Below are positions 9,401 to 18,988 of a stretch of DNA of 64,000 bases, one piece after another. This DNA comes from a virus. Under the pieces are notes generated by a model that saw nothing but the letters and a program-made list of their open reading frames with translations, made no database searches and was not told the DNA's origin. The number at the start of each line of letters is the position of its first letter. Positions within the stretch are counted from its first letter, which is position 1. The DNA lies in the IMG/VR virus record IMGVR_UViG_3300020057_000001, positions 1 to 64,000 of that record; one strand, 5' to 3'. The translations under genes and the position numbers were made by a program.

Positions 9401-12400
9401 GACCTCAACACCACAGACAAAACAGTCTCTTTGCCACTCTATAAATCTGCGCAGATTGCGTCTATCCCTGTTTCCCCCGTCGGCGGCCTTGGTGACGTAT
9501 GTCAAGTGACGTTCAAAGACCCAGACGACCTCCTAACGCTCGCAAGTCCTAATACAGGGCGCCCGTTCTTTGACGCTTTTAGCGCCTACTCTTCTTTCAA
9601 CTTTAACGACTTCCGCGTCCTCTCAAAATCTGTTGGTGTATACCTCCCCGCAGGGCTCTTAAGCACGGTAGGCTTTGCTATCCGCTCTAAGACGTTTGGT
9701 GGACATAACCGCATTCGTTTTGCTACAAACCTTCCCACTTCGGCAAACCAAAGCACTATTCAAGTCTCGCACTCCAATTCGTATAACGGAGATGTAAACA
9801 CTTCGTTAGTAGTCTCCATGGCATCTGACGCGCAAGTACCGAATGCCCTTGTCGCCTCGGGTAACGTACAGCTAAAGTCGCTCAGCTTGGTCAACAGCGT
9901 CAGGACAATGGTGCTTTCGACAGAGACCGTTGCGTCCCCTGCCTTTACGCAACTCGGAACCTATACTTTCAACACCGCGACCGCAGGAACAAACCAAAAT
10001 GGTTCATTCCTAAAAATCGTAAACAACCAAAAAAGTCCTTCGAGCCCTATCGTTGTCACCGACGTACCCGGCCTTCCTTGGACTGTCGAGGTGCAGTTGA
10101 ACGGAACCACTCCCTCCCTTGCAACAACCCAAGCCTTGTCGTCCATTTTTGTGAATTTTCCTGCCACAACTGGAACGGGTACCCTTGCGTTGCAACCAAG
10201 CGACCCTTCGTACAATCCTGGCTCGCAAGCGTTTTCCGTTATCCCAACGGCAACCGGAAGCCTACAGTTTCAAGGCATCTTACCGAACACTTTGCAAAAT
10301 GGTTGGACAATTATCATTACGTCTACAGGAGCACCCACCGTAGGTACTCCGACGTTTACAGGTAGCCCGACCGCTTGGACACTAGACCTTAAAAATAACA
10401 CGCTTGACCAAACTGCTTTGCAGGCTTTAATTAATGGTAATCCGTCTTTTTCATCTAAAATTCAAATCTTTGGGACGGGTACTATCTCCCCTGCGCAAGT
10501 CCCCTCGCCGGTAACTTTAACAATGATAGCTGGGCTCGACCCGTACAATCTAAAACAAGTATTAAACGGAACTGACCTCTCCAACGGAGCCTTTGACACA
10601 GCGGCTTTTCAAGTGGGCAACATCCTCAATATTGGCGGACCCGTAACTTCAGGCAACCTAATCCCTGTTGGGTCGTTTCCCATTACAGCCAAGAGCAGTG
10701 GGCAGTTGACTATTAAAGTACCTAACTACACAGGGCTGTACGCATCAGGTACATTCACAAACATGAGCGCATCCGGCTTTCCGATTAGTTCCTTTCCACT
10801 CCTCAGCAAAACATGGGCAGAGTACGCCACAGCCGTAAACGACTATCAACCAGCCAGTTTGCTTGCAGCAGCAGAAGCGCTGGGAGCAACGTCTACTGTG
10901 TTCACCGACCCGACGTATATCACTACCCCTAACACTGGCTCGCTGCCTGCAACTGTGACCACGGTAGCTCAATCGCTAAACTTCCACTCTTTTGAGTGTA
11001 ACCTCGCGGGCTACGCATCGATCATTAGCTACAATGTTGCGACCAACGCTGTGCAACTGCTATCACAGACACTCAACCCGCTGTTCCCAAGTGCCGCACA
11101 AGCGCCTTCAAGTCTGTATTCGGCAATCAATGAGGCAGTTTTTATCGTCCCATCTAACAACGCAACTTTAGCGCGGTGGGCTTCTTTTTCTGCCGCTTCT
11201 ACGCTTCCACTTTTTGCTACGGTTGACCGCCTTCCTAACGATAGCGCCATTCAACTTTCCTCTCAGGGCGTTGGATCACAGAGTGCTGTGCAAGCTCAGG
11301 CAACCTACGCCAACCAGTTTTCTGAAACCATCCTGACTACAGCGTCAAAAGACAACGATGCTACTACTGTAACGGTACTAGCAACGCAAGCGGAAGCTCT
11401 CGGACGCCATGAGATTGTCCAAGTGACAAACAGCATGGCAACCGACTCAACACGTCCTTACGCTACAGCGGCTACTATCACTACCGCGTTCAACCCAGCA
11501 GACGATCGCCCGTGGTTTACAGCTATCTCAAGAGTATACGTCGACAACGACGCTGTAACGACTACGGCACCAACCCTCGTCCTTTTAAGAGCAGGGCAAG
11601 CGGTAAACGGCACCGAAGCAGGCGAACCGCTGCAAACAAGCGACCAAATTACTACAACGTCACTCTCAAATGGGCGCGTACGGTTTTCACTCACGGGTGC
11701 AGGCATTCTTGCTGCCCGCGTGGGTGACATGCTTTACGTCCCGCCGTCCAGAGGTGCTTACACTTCTCCTTTTGCTGCGGACGTTGTCTGCGCTTCGCCG
11801 ACTGAATTCACTTATACACCTACTGGTAATAAAGTGGTCTCAGGTGCTGCATTAGGTGGTATGATTCCTTACCTAGGCTACCCTGTAGTCCAAGTGGAAT
11901 CCGCAACAAGCGTTATTGTGCTGGCACCCCGAATGGTTACTTTTGCAAGTGTATCTCTTACCTCTGGTCAACGAAGGGCTGCACTTTTCCTACCAAGCCC
12001 TTGGGCAGAAAAGAACATTAGGACGTCTGTTCATGAAGGCGCTGGCAGGGCTCAAGGCTTAAACGCTCTCACCGGCGCAAACTGTTACGCACTTCTGCGC
12101 AAAATCCAAGGCAACTTTTTCTCTCTTACACTTTCAAACACCTCGACAAGCACCAGCTCTGCTCCTGTGTTCGCAAACGATAATCTCGTTCTTCAAAACA
12201 TGGGTGTTAGCACCGACGACAAAATTGTACTTGGGCCGGTGTTCCTAGAAGCCAACAGAGGCGACTGGACTTTAGTTTCCCACGACGACAAGAACACTAT
12301 GATCATTCACCGAGACCTTGGCGGTGCCGAGGAAACTCTTGACGCAGCCGTTCTTTGGTGGGGTGTCAAAGTAAACGGTGGAACCGTAGGGCAACCTTTC

Positions 12401-13249
12401 TATCAAAGACCGGTTCGCATACTGGACGCCGATTCAGTACGTATTGGTTCGAAACTCAGAATAGCCGCTAATGCGGGATTCGGAAGCCTTGCTTACGTAG
12501 GCTCTTGGGCCGTGTCGGATATCGGTTACTGGTTGCCTTCAGGTGCCACAGACGACCGCCAGCTTGCACCTTTTACAACTATTTCTTTAAACTCCCCTGT
12601 AACGACAGCTACCACCACCACGGTCATACCCGCAGGTATCTCTTTCCAAGAGGCTACGGCTACATCGGTCTTTCGCATGGTCGCTGGCTTTTCACCAAGC
12701 CCTGTTGATACCACAAAAGCTGATCTCTTCTTAGTCCCGTCGCGTCGCGTAGAGCGCATGAAACCTGACCTGAACACGACAATAATTGGGATTGGTAAAT
12801 TAGGGTTTGCGACCGAGCCACAGACAGGGGTCGACGGCTATAAAGTGTTTTCTGGTCTCGTACAAGAAGCGCATAAAACCATAGACGGCTTTCCGCCGTC
12901 TCCTACGCAATATCCAGGTATCAAAGCAGCGGGAACAAGCGTGTCTATCTTACCACCCCTCTTGAAATCGCTTGCAATGACGCTTAAGATAAGGACGAGG
13001 GACGGTATCTCTATTAACGTTGTTGCGGACATCGTAAGGTCTTCGGTTTCTTCTTATGTACTAGACCAAGCCGTGGGACAAGCAATCGTTATATCCAGTA
13101 TCGTCAGCCTTGTTTCTGACATCGCAGGGGTTGCATCTGTAGAGGTAACGGCAACAACTCCTACTGCGGTCGATGGTTACATCCCATTGGCCGATTCCGA
13201 AAAAGCAGTAGTCTTGAACTCACAAACCGACATCGGAATAGAAGGCTGA
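6443..13249 (+). CDS. Giant baseplate J-like protein
   Basis: Contractile-tail baseplate wedge component, related to Mu gp47/P2 gpJ. The clearest marker is near residues 272-300 (GRDTESDADLRQRI then LSRGTEASIRAAL), typical of the Baseplate_J family. The extreme C-terminus (VGQAIVISSIVSLVSDIAGV followed by a beta strand) resembles the family's closing domain. Family members are usually 350-450 residues; this one is 2268, so roughly 1700 residues of beta-rich, Thr/Ser/Asn-rich sequence sit between the two conserved ends. The start is GTG at 6443 behind AGGGGGA. It opens the rightward baseplate operon. Confidence 0.85.
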   Translation: MAAPISVKSKDQLLGDMVRTISNQTDITDFKAGGGLVSLMEAIATRQFQFQTEILKIIETSDVDNLVGSRLDDLAASILLPNSTGGVGRKPALPASGSVTIGSNFKKVATRFYQGKPPAFAGSTILYLQDASAFSNPSSSPKVYLGRNTLDNFEGPIQYTALTNNGSFWTLTLSSPLTKNHSYSDEIVLAQGGNRIVPASTSVIIQAKDGQAQINFTTTTSVSLFDGEAETSASVGCALSGTIGNAATNAINSFVTVPFTGATVANSTAFVDGRDTESDADLRQRIKDYPATLSRGTEASIRAALDGLVDPVSNKAITSASLIRPTTSGDPTTIYIDDGSGLEPTFGYQDYELLLAKASGQEQSFRTAQVPVTPVLVTGSVTAPFDLSAASTITILVDGVTIALQVNTANYSDIRAATAYEVVRDLNTQSALLAWRTVNSGKQVTVFDANNDAEEIEVTSGVLQQALGLPTITTRNIYLYVNGVLNSFKGKTAAVTTDTYPWVGMTNPINSCQVFIDQVTTPVTFSITDADFSPNTVANATLTQWAAVLRKKIPGVSIVVVENRLLIASNLLRSPDSRIQVAGGLVGSGKMFAVAQSSTGATRDYEFNRFTGDIRFVDKVPTSSVVEIASTKTRAFVSSQVASTGTFDLTPSSQFGVGQMLVVTDSATTIRAMGIATSLTATNLSNNLCRLTDASASLFANVQAGDYMYFVNNVLANATLARTSDGLYLVRAQTATTITVEASDAQITAFTVGGIVYSTGMIQAFSCEKAPEIAVIKSSVTGQTSIAQLAKALNDQAIAFAVDTVGGQQLRLRTRAFSPTSTVSVVGLVGPLASVFTLTVAEPITLQSHVGFSSSPFSDMGLPVVTSVITDRATAFLKITPDLTDVTTNTEPFDVNPNPVIVQDALVTSYPLGFGELFLAGKAGGQRFRTYNTTGTAPFTGFARGSGGVRFPQTQNTSAGANYYSNYGLRLEDLPITNVDKFVATFDLNTTDKTVSLPLYKSAQIASIPVSPVGGLGDVCQVTFKDPDDLLTLASPNTGRPFFDAFSAYSSFNFNDFRVLSKSVGVYLPAGLLSTVGFAIRSKTFGGHNRIRFATNLPTSANQSTIQVSHSNSYNGDVNTSLVVSMASDAQVPNALVASGNVQLKSLSLVNSVRTMVLSTETVASPAFTQLGTYTFNTATAGTNQNGSFLKIVNNQKSPSSPIVVTDVPGLPWTVEVQLNGTTPSLATTQALSSIFVNFPATTGTGTLALQPSDPSYNPGSQAFSVIPTATGSLQFQGILPNTLQNGWTIIITSTGAPTVGTPTFTGSPTAWTLDLKNNTLDQTALQALINGNPSFSSKIQIFGTGTISPAQVPSPVTLTMIAGLDPYNLKQVLNGTDLSNGAFDTAAFQVGNILNIGGPVTSGNLIPVGSFPITAKSSGQLTIKVPNYTGLYASGTFTNMSASGFPISSFPLLSKTWAEYATAVNDYQPASLLAAAEALGATSTVFTDPTYITTPNTGSLPATVTTVAQSLNFHSFECNLAGYASIISYNVATNAVQLLSQTLNPLFPSAAQAPSSLYSAINEAVFIVPSNNATLARWASFSAASTLPLFATVDRLPNDSAIQLSSQGVGSQSAVQAQATYANQFSETILTTASKDNDATTVTVLATQAEALGRHEIVQVTNSMATDSTRPYATAATITTAFNPADDRPWFTAISRVYVDNDAVTTTAPTLVLLRAGQAVNGTEAGEPLQTSDQITTTSLSNGRVRFSLTGAGILAARVGDMLYVPPSRGAYTSPFAADVVCASPTEFTYTPTGNKVVSGAALGGMIPYLGYPVVQVESATSVIVLAPRMVTFASVSLTSGQRRAALFLPSPWAEKNIRTSVHEGAGRAQGLNALTGANCYALLRKIQGNFFSLTLSNTSTSTSSAPVFANDNLVLQNMGVSTDDKIVLGPVFLEANRGDWTLVSHDDKNTMIIHRDLGGAEETLDAAVLWWGVKVNGGTVGQPFYQRPVRILDADSVRIGSKLRIAANAGFGSLAYVGSWAVSDIGYWLPSGATDDRQLAPFTTISLNSPVTTATTTTVIPAGISFQEATATSVFRMVAGFSPSPVDTTKADLFLVPSRRVERMKPDLNTTIIGIGKLGFATEPQTGVDGYKVFSGLVQEAHKTIDGFPPSPTQYPGIKAAGTSVSILPPLLKSLAMTLKIRTRDGISINVVADIVRSSVSSYVLDQAVGQAIVISSIVSLVSDIAGVASVEVTATTPTAVDGYIPLADSEKAVVLNSQTDIGIEG

Positions 13250-13254
13250 ACCAA

Positions 13255-13476
13255 ATGGCATTGGAAAAAAAGACAGCAGACGGTAGCTTAGAATTCCTAG
13301 TGTCAGACTGGGCACAGAACATCTCGCTGAATAGCCCTTCAATCGCAGCTTTGAACACTTTTCACAAGCAGACAGAACGCATAGCCGACCTGCAAAAGCA
13401 AGCGGCACTCACCCCTGGTGAAACTGTAGAACTTACACTTCTTCTCAAAAATAAATGGAACATCGCGAATGACTAA
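13255..13476 (+). CDS. Small baseplate-operon protein
   Basis: 73 residues, unrecognised, lying 5 bp after the J-like gene and overlapping the next gene by 8 bp. It looks helical with charged residues in the second half (QTERIADLQKQAALTPGETV). Tight coupling suggests a structural or assembly role with its neighbours. Minus-strand open frames over the same region lack an SD and are taken as shadows. Confidence 0.7.
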   Translation: MALEKKTADGSLEFLVSDWAQNISLNSPSIAALNTFHKQTERIADLQKQAALTPGETVELTLLLKNKWNIAND

Positions 13477-16321
13477 GCCATACGTCAGGCAGTTCTTACC
13501 CGCTTCCTACAAGACACCGCAAGCTAAAACCCTTGCGGCTATTCTAAATGCAATAGAAGCTAACGAAGAGTACCTTGAGCAATTCCTTATTGCTTATCAA
13601 AACAATTTATTCGAGAGCCGTGCAGACTTCTCCCACTTTCTAAAACTTCTTTCGGCCCAAGGGGTAACTCTCCCTTCTGGGTCAGGTCTGAGCTTCCAGT
13701 CGTTTAGGCTTATAGCACCCCTTGTAGCCCACCTCCCGAAGCAGATCAATTCAACGGCGTCAGCGCTTATTGAAACGTTTTTTGGCCTAGGTCTTACGCA
13801 CCCAAGTGTAATCTCAGGACGCGCAGAAAACTACAGTTTGCAGACGGGGGACGACCTCGTTGTAGAAACAGACGCAGGCACGGTAACAGTCGCAGTAGAT
13901 GCGTCTGTGTTTTCAGACCCACGGAATGTTTCCGCTGCGGAACTTGCAGCGTACCTGACAGGTGCCCAAAATCTCTTTTTGTGTGACGCTTACGTCAACC
14001 GTAACGACGGTAAAACTTATATACGCTTGCTTTCAAAAGGGTCTGGGCAGGGCGACTGGATCGCTGTGAAAGGCGGGACGCTCCAAAACAGCCTGCTGTT
14101 TCCTCCCGTAGTGGATACCGCGAACACGTTTCAGACCCAGTTTCGGCTCGTCAAATCTGTACCGTATACGGACGTTTTACGGGTTGAGTGGGCAGACCCT
14201 GACAACGTTAGATTTGAGCGCATAAACCTTACCACGTCTACTTTTAATATAGGGTTACACGGGCTTGCTAACAACACGACAGTGACCTTTACCTCAGATG
14301 GTACCCTCCCCGCACCCCTCGCATTAAACACGACGTATCACGTAATAAATTCAACAGACAACGCTTTTCGCATCAGTGCCACGAGCGGCGGTCCATTTAT
14401 AACCTTGACGGACAAAGGGAGTGCTGACTTTCACTACGTCAAGCGTGTGCTTCCTACGAACTCCGCCACAGACCCCCAACTCTACAAGCTTCAAACAGGG
14501 GACATTGTAAGTATCCGCGGACTTTTTGACGTGGGTGTTTCCGGTGTACTGAGCGTGCAAGTCGTGGACGACCAAGGAAACGACGTTGTTGACTTTACGA
14601 CAGGTTTACCTGTAGTTATCGACATTAACTATAACGCCGGAAACTACTCTGTCCTTAACGGCTCACGGGACGTAAGCAACGTTGGGCGCGACTACTTTTA
14701 CATTCAAGTACGCGGCCTTGAACTACAAGGCTTACCGCCTTCCACGGGTACATTGGTCCAACTTGGACCTAAAGATGTTGTCTTTACAAGACCGTTTCAG
14801 CATCGGGTGTACGCTCAAGATGAATACGTTACAATTTCCGAAACAGAGGCTGCTACCCTTACAGTAACCGTGCCTGCGGTGCCACCGATTGTAAAACGTT
14901 TTTTACAAGGGTCTATGAACATTGCTGGCACCGACAATCTTGTTAGCGGGTTTTCTCGGACAACTATGGACGTTACAGGGACAACTCCCATTTCCAACGG
15001 TAGTTCCGTTTACCTTTCATCTAACCAAGTAGACGCTGACTTCGTCGGGAAACCGCTAAAAATGGTTACTCAGGTCGGACCGACATACATAATCGATGAT
15101 GCCGATTTAGCCTTCGACGTGCTACCGTTTACCACATCTACACCTATTGGCGTGAACGACCCCTTTGAGGTCACGCTGGATAGTGACTTAATTGGCGTAA
15201 CGTTTACCTACCGGCACGGGTTTAAAGTGGGACAAGCGGTGTCAATTAATGGCGCTACTGCAAACTTCGGCTACTCCGTCAACGGTGAATGGATTGTCGT
15301 AGAAGTTCCTTCGGAATATAAGCTAGTTTTCAAACAGCACACAGCCGTATACGCAGGGCGAGTCGTCCCCTTGGCTTTACAAACTGCCTCGGTGATAAAC
15401 GTGACAGGTCGAGCAGACCACGCCGACGTCGCAATCGTATTCCCTTCTCCCGCAGCACTTGCTCCGTTAGGGGTAGAAGTCGGTAAAGCCGTCAAATTAT
15501 CGGTCACAGGCTCTGAAGTTGTGATCGCTCCTGTTGCTTGGGCTGCGCTTGTACGGGTCCCACTAATCGTGACAGAAGTGTCTGGCAGCACTGTGTATGC
15601 TCGTTCGAACGTATCTTATCCCTTTGCTCTCACGGTAGCCACCGGAGTAAAGTTCAGAATTCCAAAAACAAATTTTGGAAACGCCTTTGCCAGACATTTT
15701 TTGAATTTAACACCCTCACCAGTTAAATTAAATCTCTTAGACGGTTACAACTATGACCGTCTCATCAGAGGGCTGTTTGTCCAGGTGTTAGGCTACCCAG
15801 CCGCTGCGGTGACGAACGCCAACTGGCAGGGTCCCTTCATCTACGATCCTTTTGGCGAAACAGGGATACGCTATCAAGTGGGACAACCTTTTGGTACGCT
15901 ATCCTCCCCTATCGTAATTGGCTCAAATAACACGACAATTTCGCTCACGTCGTCGGGCACGCTGTTTAGTGATTCAGGCTACCTTGTTCTTTCCTACGGT
16001 GGATTAGACGCCGAAGGTCCAATCCGATATACTTCCGTAACTACAGGTAGTTCTCTGACCACTATTGAGCTTGACCCCAGTTACACGTTTTCCGGATCGC
16101 ACGCCCTCCAAGCACAAGTGCGAGAAGTTGTTAGCCTAGAGCCACACCAACCTCTCGACAACGGGCAAGACTTTACTACTTACCTCACTTCGGCGGCTCC
16201 GACACGAGAAGCTCTTTTTACTTATCTAAAACAAATCTTAAGCGTAAGCGTATTTGTAGAGCAAGACTTGAGACTTCCTCAAGTCTTGTGGCAAGATGCT
16301 GGTATACCAGTCTACGACTGA
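13469..16321 (+). CDS. Tail/baseplate structural protein
   Basis: 950 residues. A helical N-terminal part (residues about 1-110; LPASYKTPQAKTLAAILNAI) is followed by long beta-rich stretches with many Thr, Val and Asp, as in baseplate and tail-fibre-network proteins. It is placed directly after the J homologue, where contractile phages encode further wedge components such as gpI. I could not assign it to a named family with certainty; the position and composition support a baseplate role. The start ATG overlaps the end of the 73-residue gene. Confidence 0.75.
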   Translation: MTKPYVRQFLPASYKTPQAKTLAAILNAIEANEEYLEQFLIAYQNNLFESRADFSHFLKLLSAQGVTLPSGSGLSFQSFRLIAPLVAHLPKQINSTASALIETFFGLGLTHPSVISGRAENYSLQTGDDLVVETDAGTVTVAVDASVFSDPRNVSAAELAAYLTGAQNLFLCDAYVNRNDGKTYIRLLSKGSGQGDWIAVKGGTLQNSLLFPPVVDTANTFQTQFRLVKSVPYTDVLRVEWADPDNVRFERINLTTSTFNIGLHGLANNTTVTFTSDGTLPAPLALNTTYHVINSTDNAFRISATSGGPFITLTDKGSADFHYVKRVLPTNSATDPQLYKLQTGDIVSIRGLFDVGVSGVLSVQVVDDQGNDVVDFTTGLPVVIDINYNAGNYSVLNGSRDVSNVGRDYFYIQVRGLELQGLPPSTGTLVQLGPKDVVFTRPFQHRVYAQDEYVTISETEAATLTVTVPAVPPIVKRFLQGSMNIAGTDNLVSGFSRTTMDVTGTTPISNGSSVYLSSNQVDADFVGKPLKMVTQVGPTYIIDDADLAFDVLPFTTSTPIGVNDPFEVTLDSDLIGVTFTYRHGFKVGQAVSINGATANFGYSVNGEWIVVEVPSEYKLVFKQHTAVYAGRVVPLALQTASVINVTGRADHADVAIVFPSPAALAPLGVEVGKAVKLSVTGSEVVIAPVAWAALVRVPLIVTEVSGSTVYARSNVSYPFALTVATGVKFRIPKTNFGNAFARHFLNLTPSPVKLNLLDGYNYDRLIRGLFVQVLGYPAAAVTNANWQGPFIYDPFGETGIRYQVGQPFGTLSSPIVIGSNNTTISLTSSGTLFSDSGYLVLSYGGLDAEGPIRYTSVTTGSSLTTIELDPSYTFSGSHALQAQVREVVSLEPHQPLDNGQDFTTYLTSAAPTREALFTYLKQILSVSVFVEQDLRLPQVLWQDAGIPVYD

Positions 16322-16362
16322 GCCCTGCGGCCTAAAATAGACATAAGAACAGCGGAGACACC

Positions 16363-18948
16363 ATGGCGAATCTTTCAAGCGTAAACTGGATACCGAGTCA
16401 GCGAGTAGACGTCAGTGACATGCGGGCTATTGAGTCCTACGTCGCTAGTGACCTTCGCGCCCTTGTCAACATGATCACTGGCCCTAGCGAACCCTTCGTG
16501 GTTAGAGGCTTTGAGGTTATCGCAGCAGGGAACGCCCAGATCTCTCTTTCCCTCGCTAATGCTATGGTTTTTACGCCCGCAGGCGGTGTAGGGTCTTTCT
16601 ACCTAGGTACCGCAGCTCAAGCCGACCTCGTTGTCCCCTTGGTAAAAGGCGCAACTAACTATATCCAACTCGTATTCAAACGCGAATCTCAAACCTCAGT
16701 TACTCGCGGTATCTGGGATCAGACTTCTCCCACAGGCGACTCCCCAGCGGGAACCCAATTTACTGCGTCTGTGAAAATCCAAAACGTAATGGTCCCCGAC
16801 GAAGTCAGCCTCGTCTCACAAGCAGGTCGCATCGAAGGCGCGGCGTCAATTGCAATTGTAGACGTTGCTTCAGACGGAACAGTCTCAAACTTTAGAGACG
16901 ACCGCACTCTTTTGTTTCGTCAAGGTCGACCAACCGATCCCACGTACCAATTCCCCTGGGCAACCACAAGACAAGAGCCAGTTCAAAGTACAACACTCGC
17001 TTCAAACCTTGCCGACACCAACACAGCGTCTGTCTATTACGCACGAGACGCAGCTACTGGTAAAGTTGTCAACGACAAAGGGATTACTAACCTTAAAGAT
17101 TTCTTTGACGCCCTTATGACTTCGCTAGGCGAGATCAGAGGCTCGTCGGTATGGTACGCAGGTTCCGGTTCCTCTGTTTATTTGAACAACCTTAACTTGA
17201 ACACAGCGTACATGGATTCCGAAGCAGGGCACCACTGGGAGCCTAAAGCTAATGCGTTCATTCAATGGTCGAAGCCCGACGCAGCTACCGGTGTACCTGA
17301 CTTTAAACTCCGGGCTTCCGCCACTGACACCATCTCTTGGGGTCTCAACTACGGAAACGTAAGGTGGGAACTCGGCGGCGCTTACACTTCAGACGTGTCG
17401 ACTAACGGCTCACTAAGCCGCAGGTCTTTTAGCGGAACCGCTGCGGATAACTTATTCGTTTCAGGGGTAATTGCTAGCGGCTTAAACGTTTACCTTGCGC
17501 TTGAAAGAGACACCACTCCCGCAGGCGCATCAACCAATACTGTGACGTGGTCGCCATCTGTTCTCCCGTCGTTTTCAGCAGCCGCTCTTTGGGACGTAGC
17601 TTACACGGTCTCGGGTATCAAAGGCGACTTTACCGGTATCGCTATTGGTGACTGGGTAAAAAAGGCAACAGACGGGCAGTGGGCTTACTACAAAGTACGC
17701 CGCTTACTCGTTGATAACGGAACATCTTCGGGTGTGCAGGTAGGAGCCACGGGCTCTTCCGCAAGCCCTACGATTATCGCAGGCGACGATGGCGCAGTAG
17801 CAAACAACAACGTGGTTGCCCTAGAGCTTGACCGCTCCCTTGTCCCTGCTGGGACAGTAGTCCAACAGCTTTTTTGGTTTCGTTCTAAATATGCGAGCGG
17901 TGACGTCATTGTGGAAACACTTGCTCAACGCAACCAAGCCATTCCACCTTACCGGTCTACGTCGTACTACTGGCTAGGCTACGCCTACGACAACGCCGGT
18001 ACTTTCACAGGCCGCTACTTCTCCCTTCGCAATTACGGCACCATGTCCCCAGGTGAAGAAGTACAGTCGCTCGATGATTCGGACCAAGCGATTGACTACA
18101 CCGCAGGCAACTCCGAGTTTGCGATTGACTTCCCAAATAATATTGCTTATAGCGCCTCGACGCTTACCGGCACTTCATTTCTCGCAAACATTGCAAGACG
18201 CCTTACCAACAACCTTATCCCGAATGCTGGCGGCGCAGCCAACAAAGCCTCAATCAATTATCAAATTGTCGCAGGGGGATCTCTTGGTATCAGTGTAGGT
18301 CAAGAGCTGTGGGTAAACCTACAGGATTCTTACTCTGCTAGCGTAATCACGTTGATAGCCGGAGTCGTGACAGCCACAGCGAACACGTACGAAGTGCGTT
18401 CAGCCACAGCAGCACCCATTAGAAGCCTAACCAACCGCAACGTGTTTTGCTTAGGCCGTGTCACAACGGACGGTTATTTTCAGTTTATTGACGGCACGAA
18501 GGTCGCTTCTTCGGGCTTGTTCGACAGAAGCCCAAGGCTTATAAACAACGTGCTTGTAGGCGGTAACGCAGTTGTCCCCTTGACGGCTACAAACACCCTG
18601 ACGCTTGGATCGGCTACAGGGGTGACTAGGCTCTCGGGCGGCCAAATTATTAAAAGACGGTTCACGAACACACTTAGCACTCAACTCACCCTTGCGGACT
18701 ATCTCATATCCGTAGACACAAACACTATCGCAGCAGTGGGGATTACCACGATTCTCCCCAACACGTCGACATTGGTTGCGGGTCAGGTATTTTGTATAAA
18801 AGACTCTACTGGAAAAGCGGACCTATACCCAATCGACGTTGTCGGTTTTGCGGGCGAGCTTATCGATGGCGAGGCTTTTCAGTCCATTAATTCTAATTAT
18901 GAACAAATGACTGTCGTGTGGACTGGAAGTTATTACGAAATAGTTTAA
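16363..18948 (+). CDS. Baseplate or tail-fibre-network structural protein
   Basis: 861 residues; begins MANLSSVNWIPSQRVDVSDM, then beta-rich domains throughout with Gly/Ser/Thr-rich loops and a final small domain (IDVVGFAGELIDG, MTVVWTGSYYEIV) of the kind seen at the ends of phage fibre and baseplate proteins. A good SD (GCGGAGACACC) precedes the ATG. It closes the baseplate operon; its stop codon overlaps the -35 element of the promoter that drives the right ankyrin array. Exact family not identified. Confidence 0.75.
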   Translation: MANLSSVNWIPSQRVDVSDMRAIESYVASDLRALVNMITGPSEPFVVRGFEVIAAGNAQISLSLANAMVFTPAGGVGSFYLGTAAQADLVVPLVKGATNYIQLVFKRESQTSVTRGIWDQTSPTGDSPAGTQFTASVKIQNVMVPDEVSLVSQAGRIEGAASIAIVDVASDGTVSNFRDDRTLLFRQGRPTDPTYQFPWATTRQEPVQSTTLASNLADTNTASVYYARDAATGKVVNDKGITNLKDFFDALMTSLGEIRGSSVWYAGSGSSVYLNNLNLNTAYMDSEAGHHWEPKANAFIQWSKPDAATGVPDFKLRASATDTISWGLNYGNVRWELGGAYTSDVSTNGSLSRRSFSGTAADNLFVSGVIASGLNVYLALERDTTPAGASTNTVTWSPSVLPSFSAAALWDVAYTVSGIKGDFTGIAIGDWVKKATDGQWAYYKVRRLLVDNGTSSGVQVGATGSSASPTIIAGDDGAVANNNVVALELDRSLVPAGTVVQQLFWFRSKYASGDVIVETLAQRNQAIPPYRSTSYYWLGYAYDNAGTFTGRYFSLRNYGTMSPGEEVQSLDDSDQAIDYTAGNSEFAIDFPNNIAYSASTLTGTSFLANIARRLTNNLIPNAGGAANKASINYQIVAGGSLGISVGQELWVNLQDSYSASVITLIAGVVTATANTYEVRSATAAPIRSLTNRNVFCLGRVTTDGYFQFIDGTKVASSGLFDRSPRLINNVLVGGNAVVPLTATNTLTLGSATGVTRLSGGQIIKRRFTNTLSTQLTLADYLISVDTNTIAAVGITTILPNTSTLVAGQVFCIKDSTGKADLYPIDVVGFAGELIDGEAFQSINSNYEQMTVVWTGSYYEIV

Positions 18949-18972
18949 AGTCGTGTAGGGTTGTTCCGATAG
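18946..18972 (+). promoter_or_regulatory. Sigma-28 (FliA)-type promoter for the right ankyrin array
   Basis: Reads TAAAGTCG, an 11-base spacer, then TCCGATAG. The -35 starts at the stop codon of the upstream baseplate gene and the start codon of the first ankyrin gene is only about 16 bases past the -10, leaving room for an SD and little else. The match to FliA is weaker in the last two -35 bases but spacing and CGATA core hold. Confidence 0.7.
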
Positions 18973-18988
18973 TACATTTGAGGTGCGC

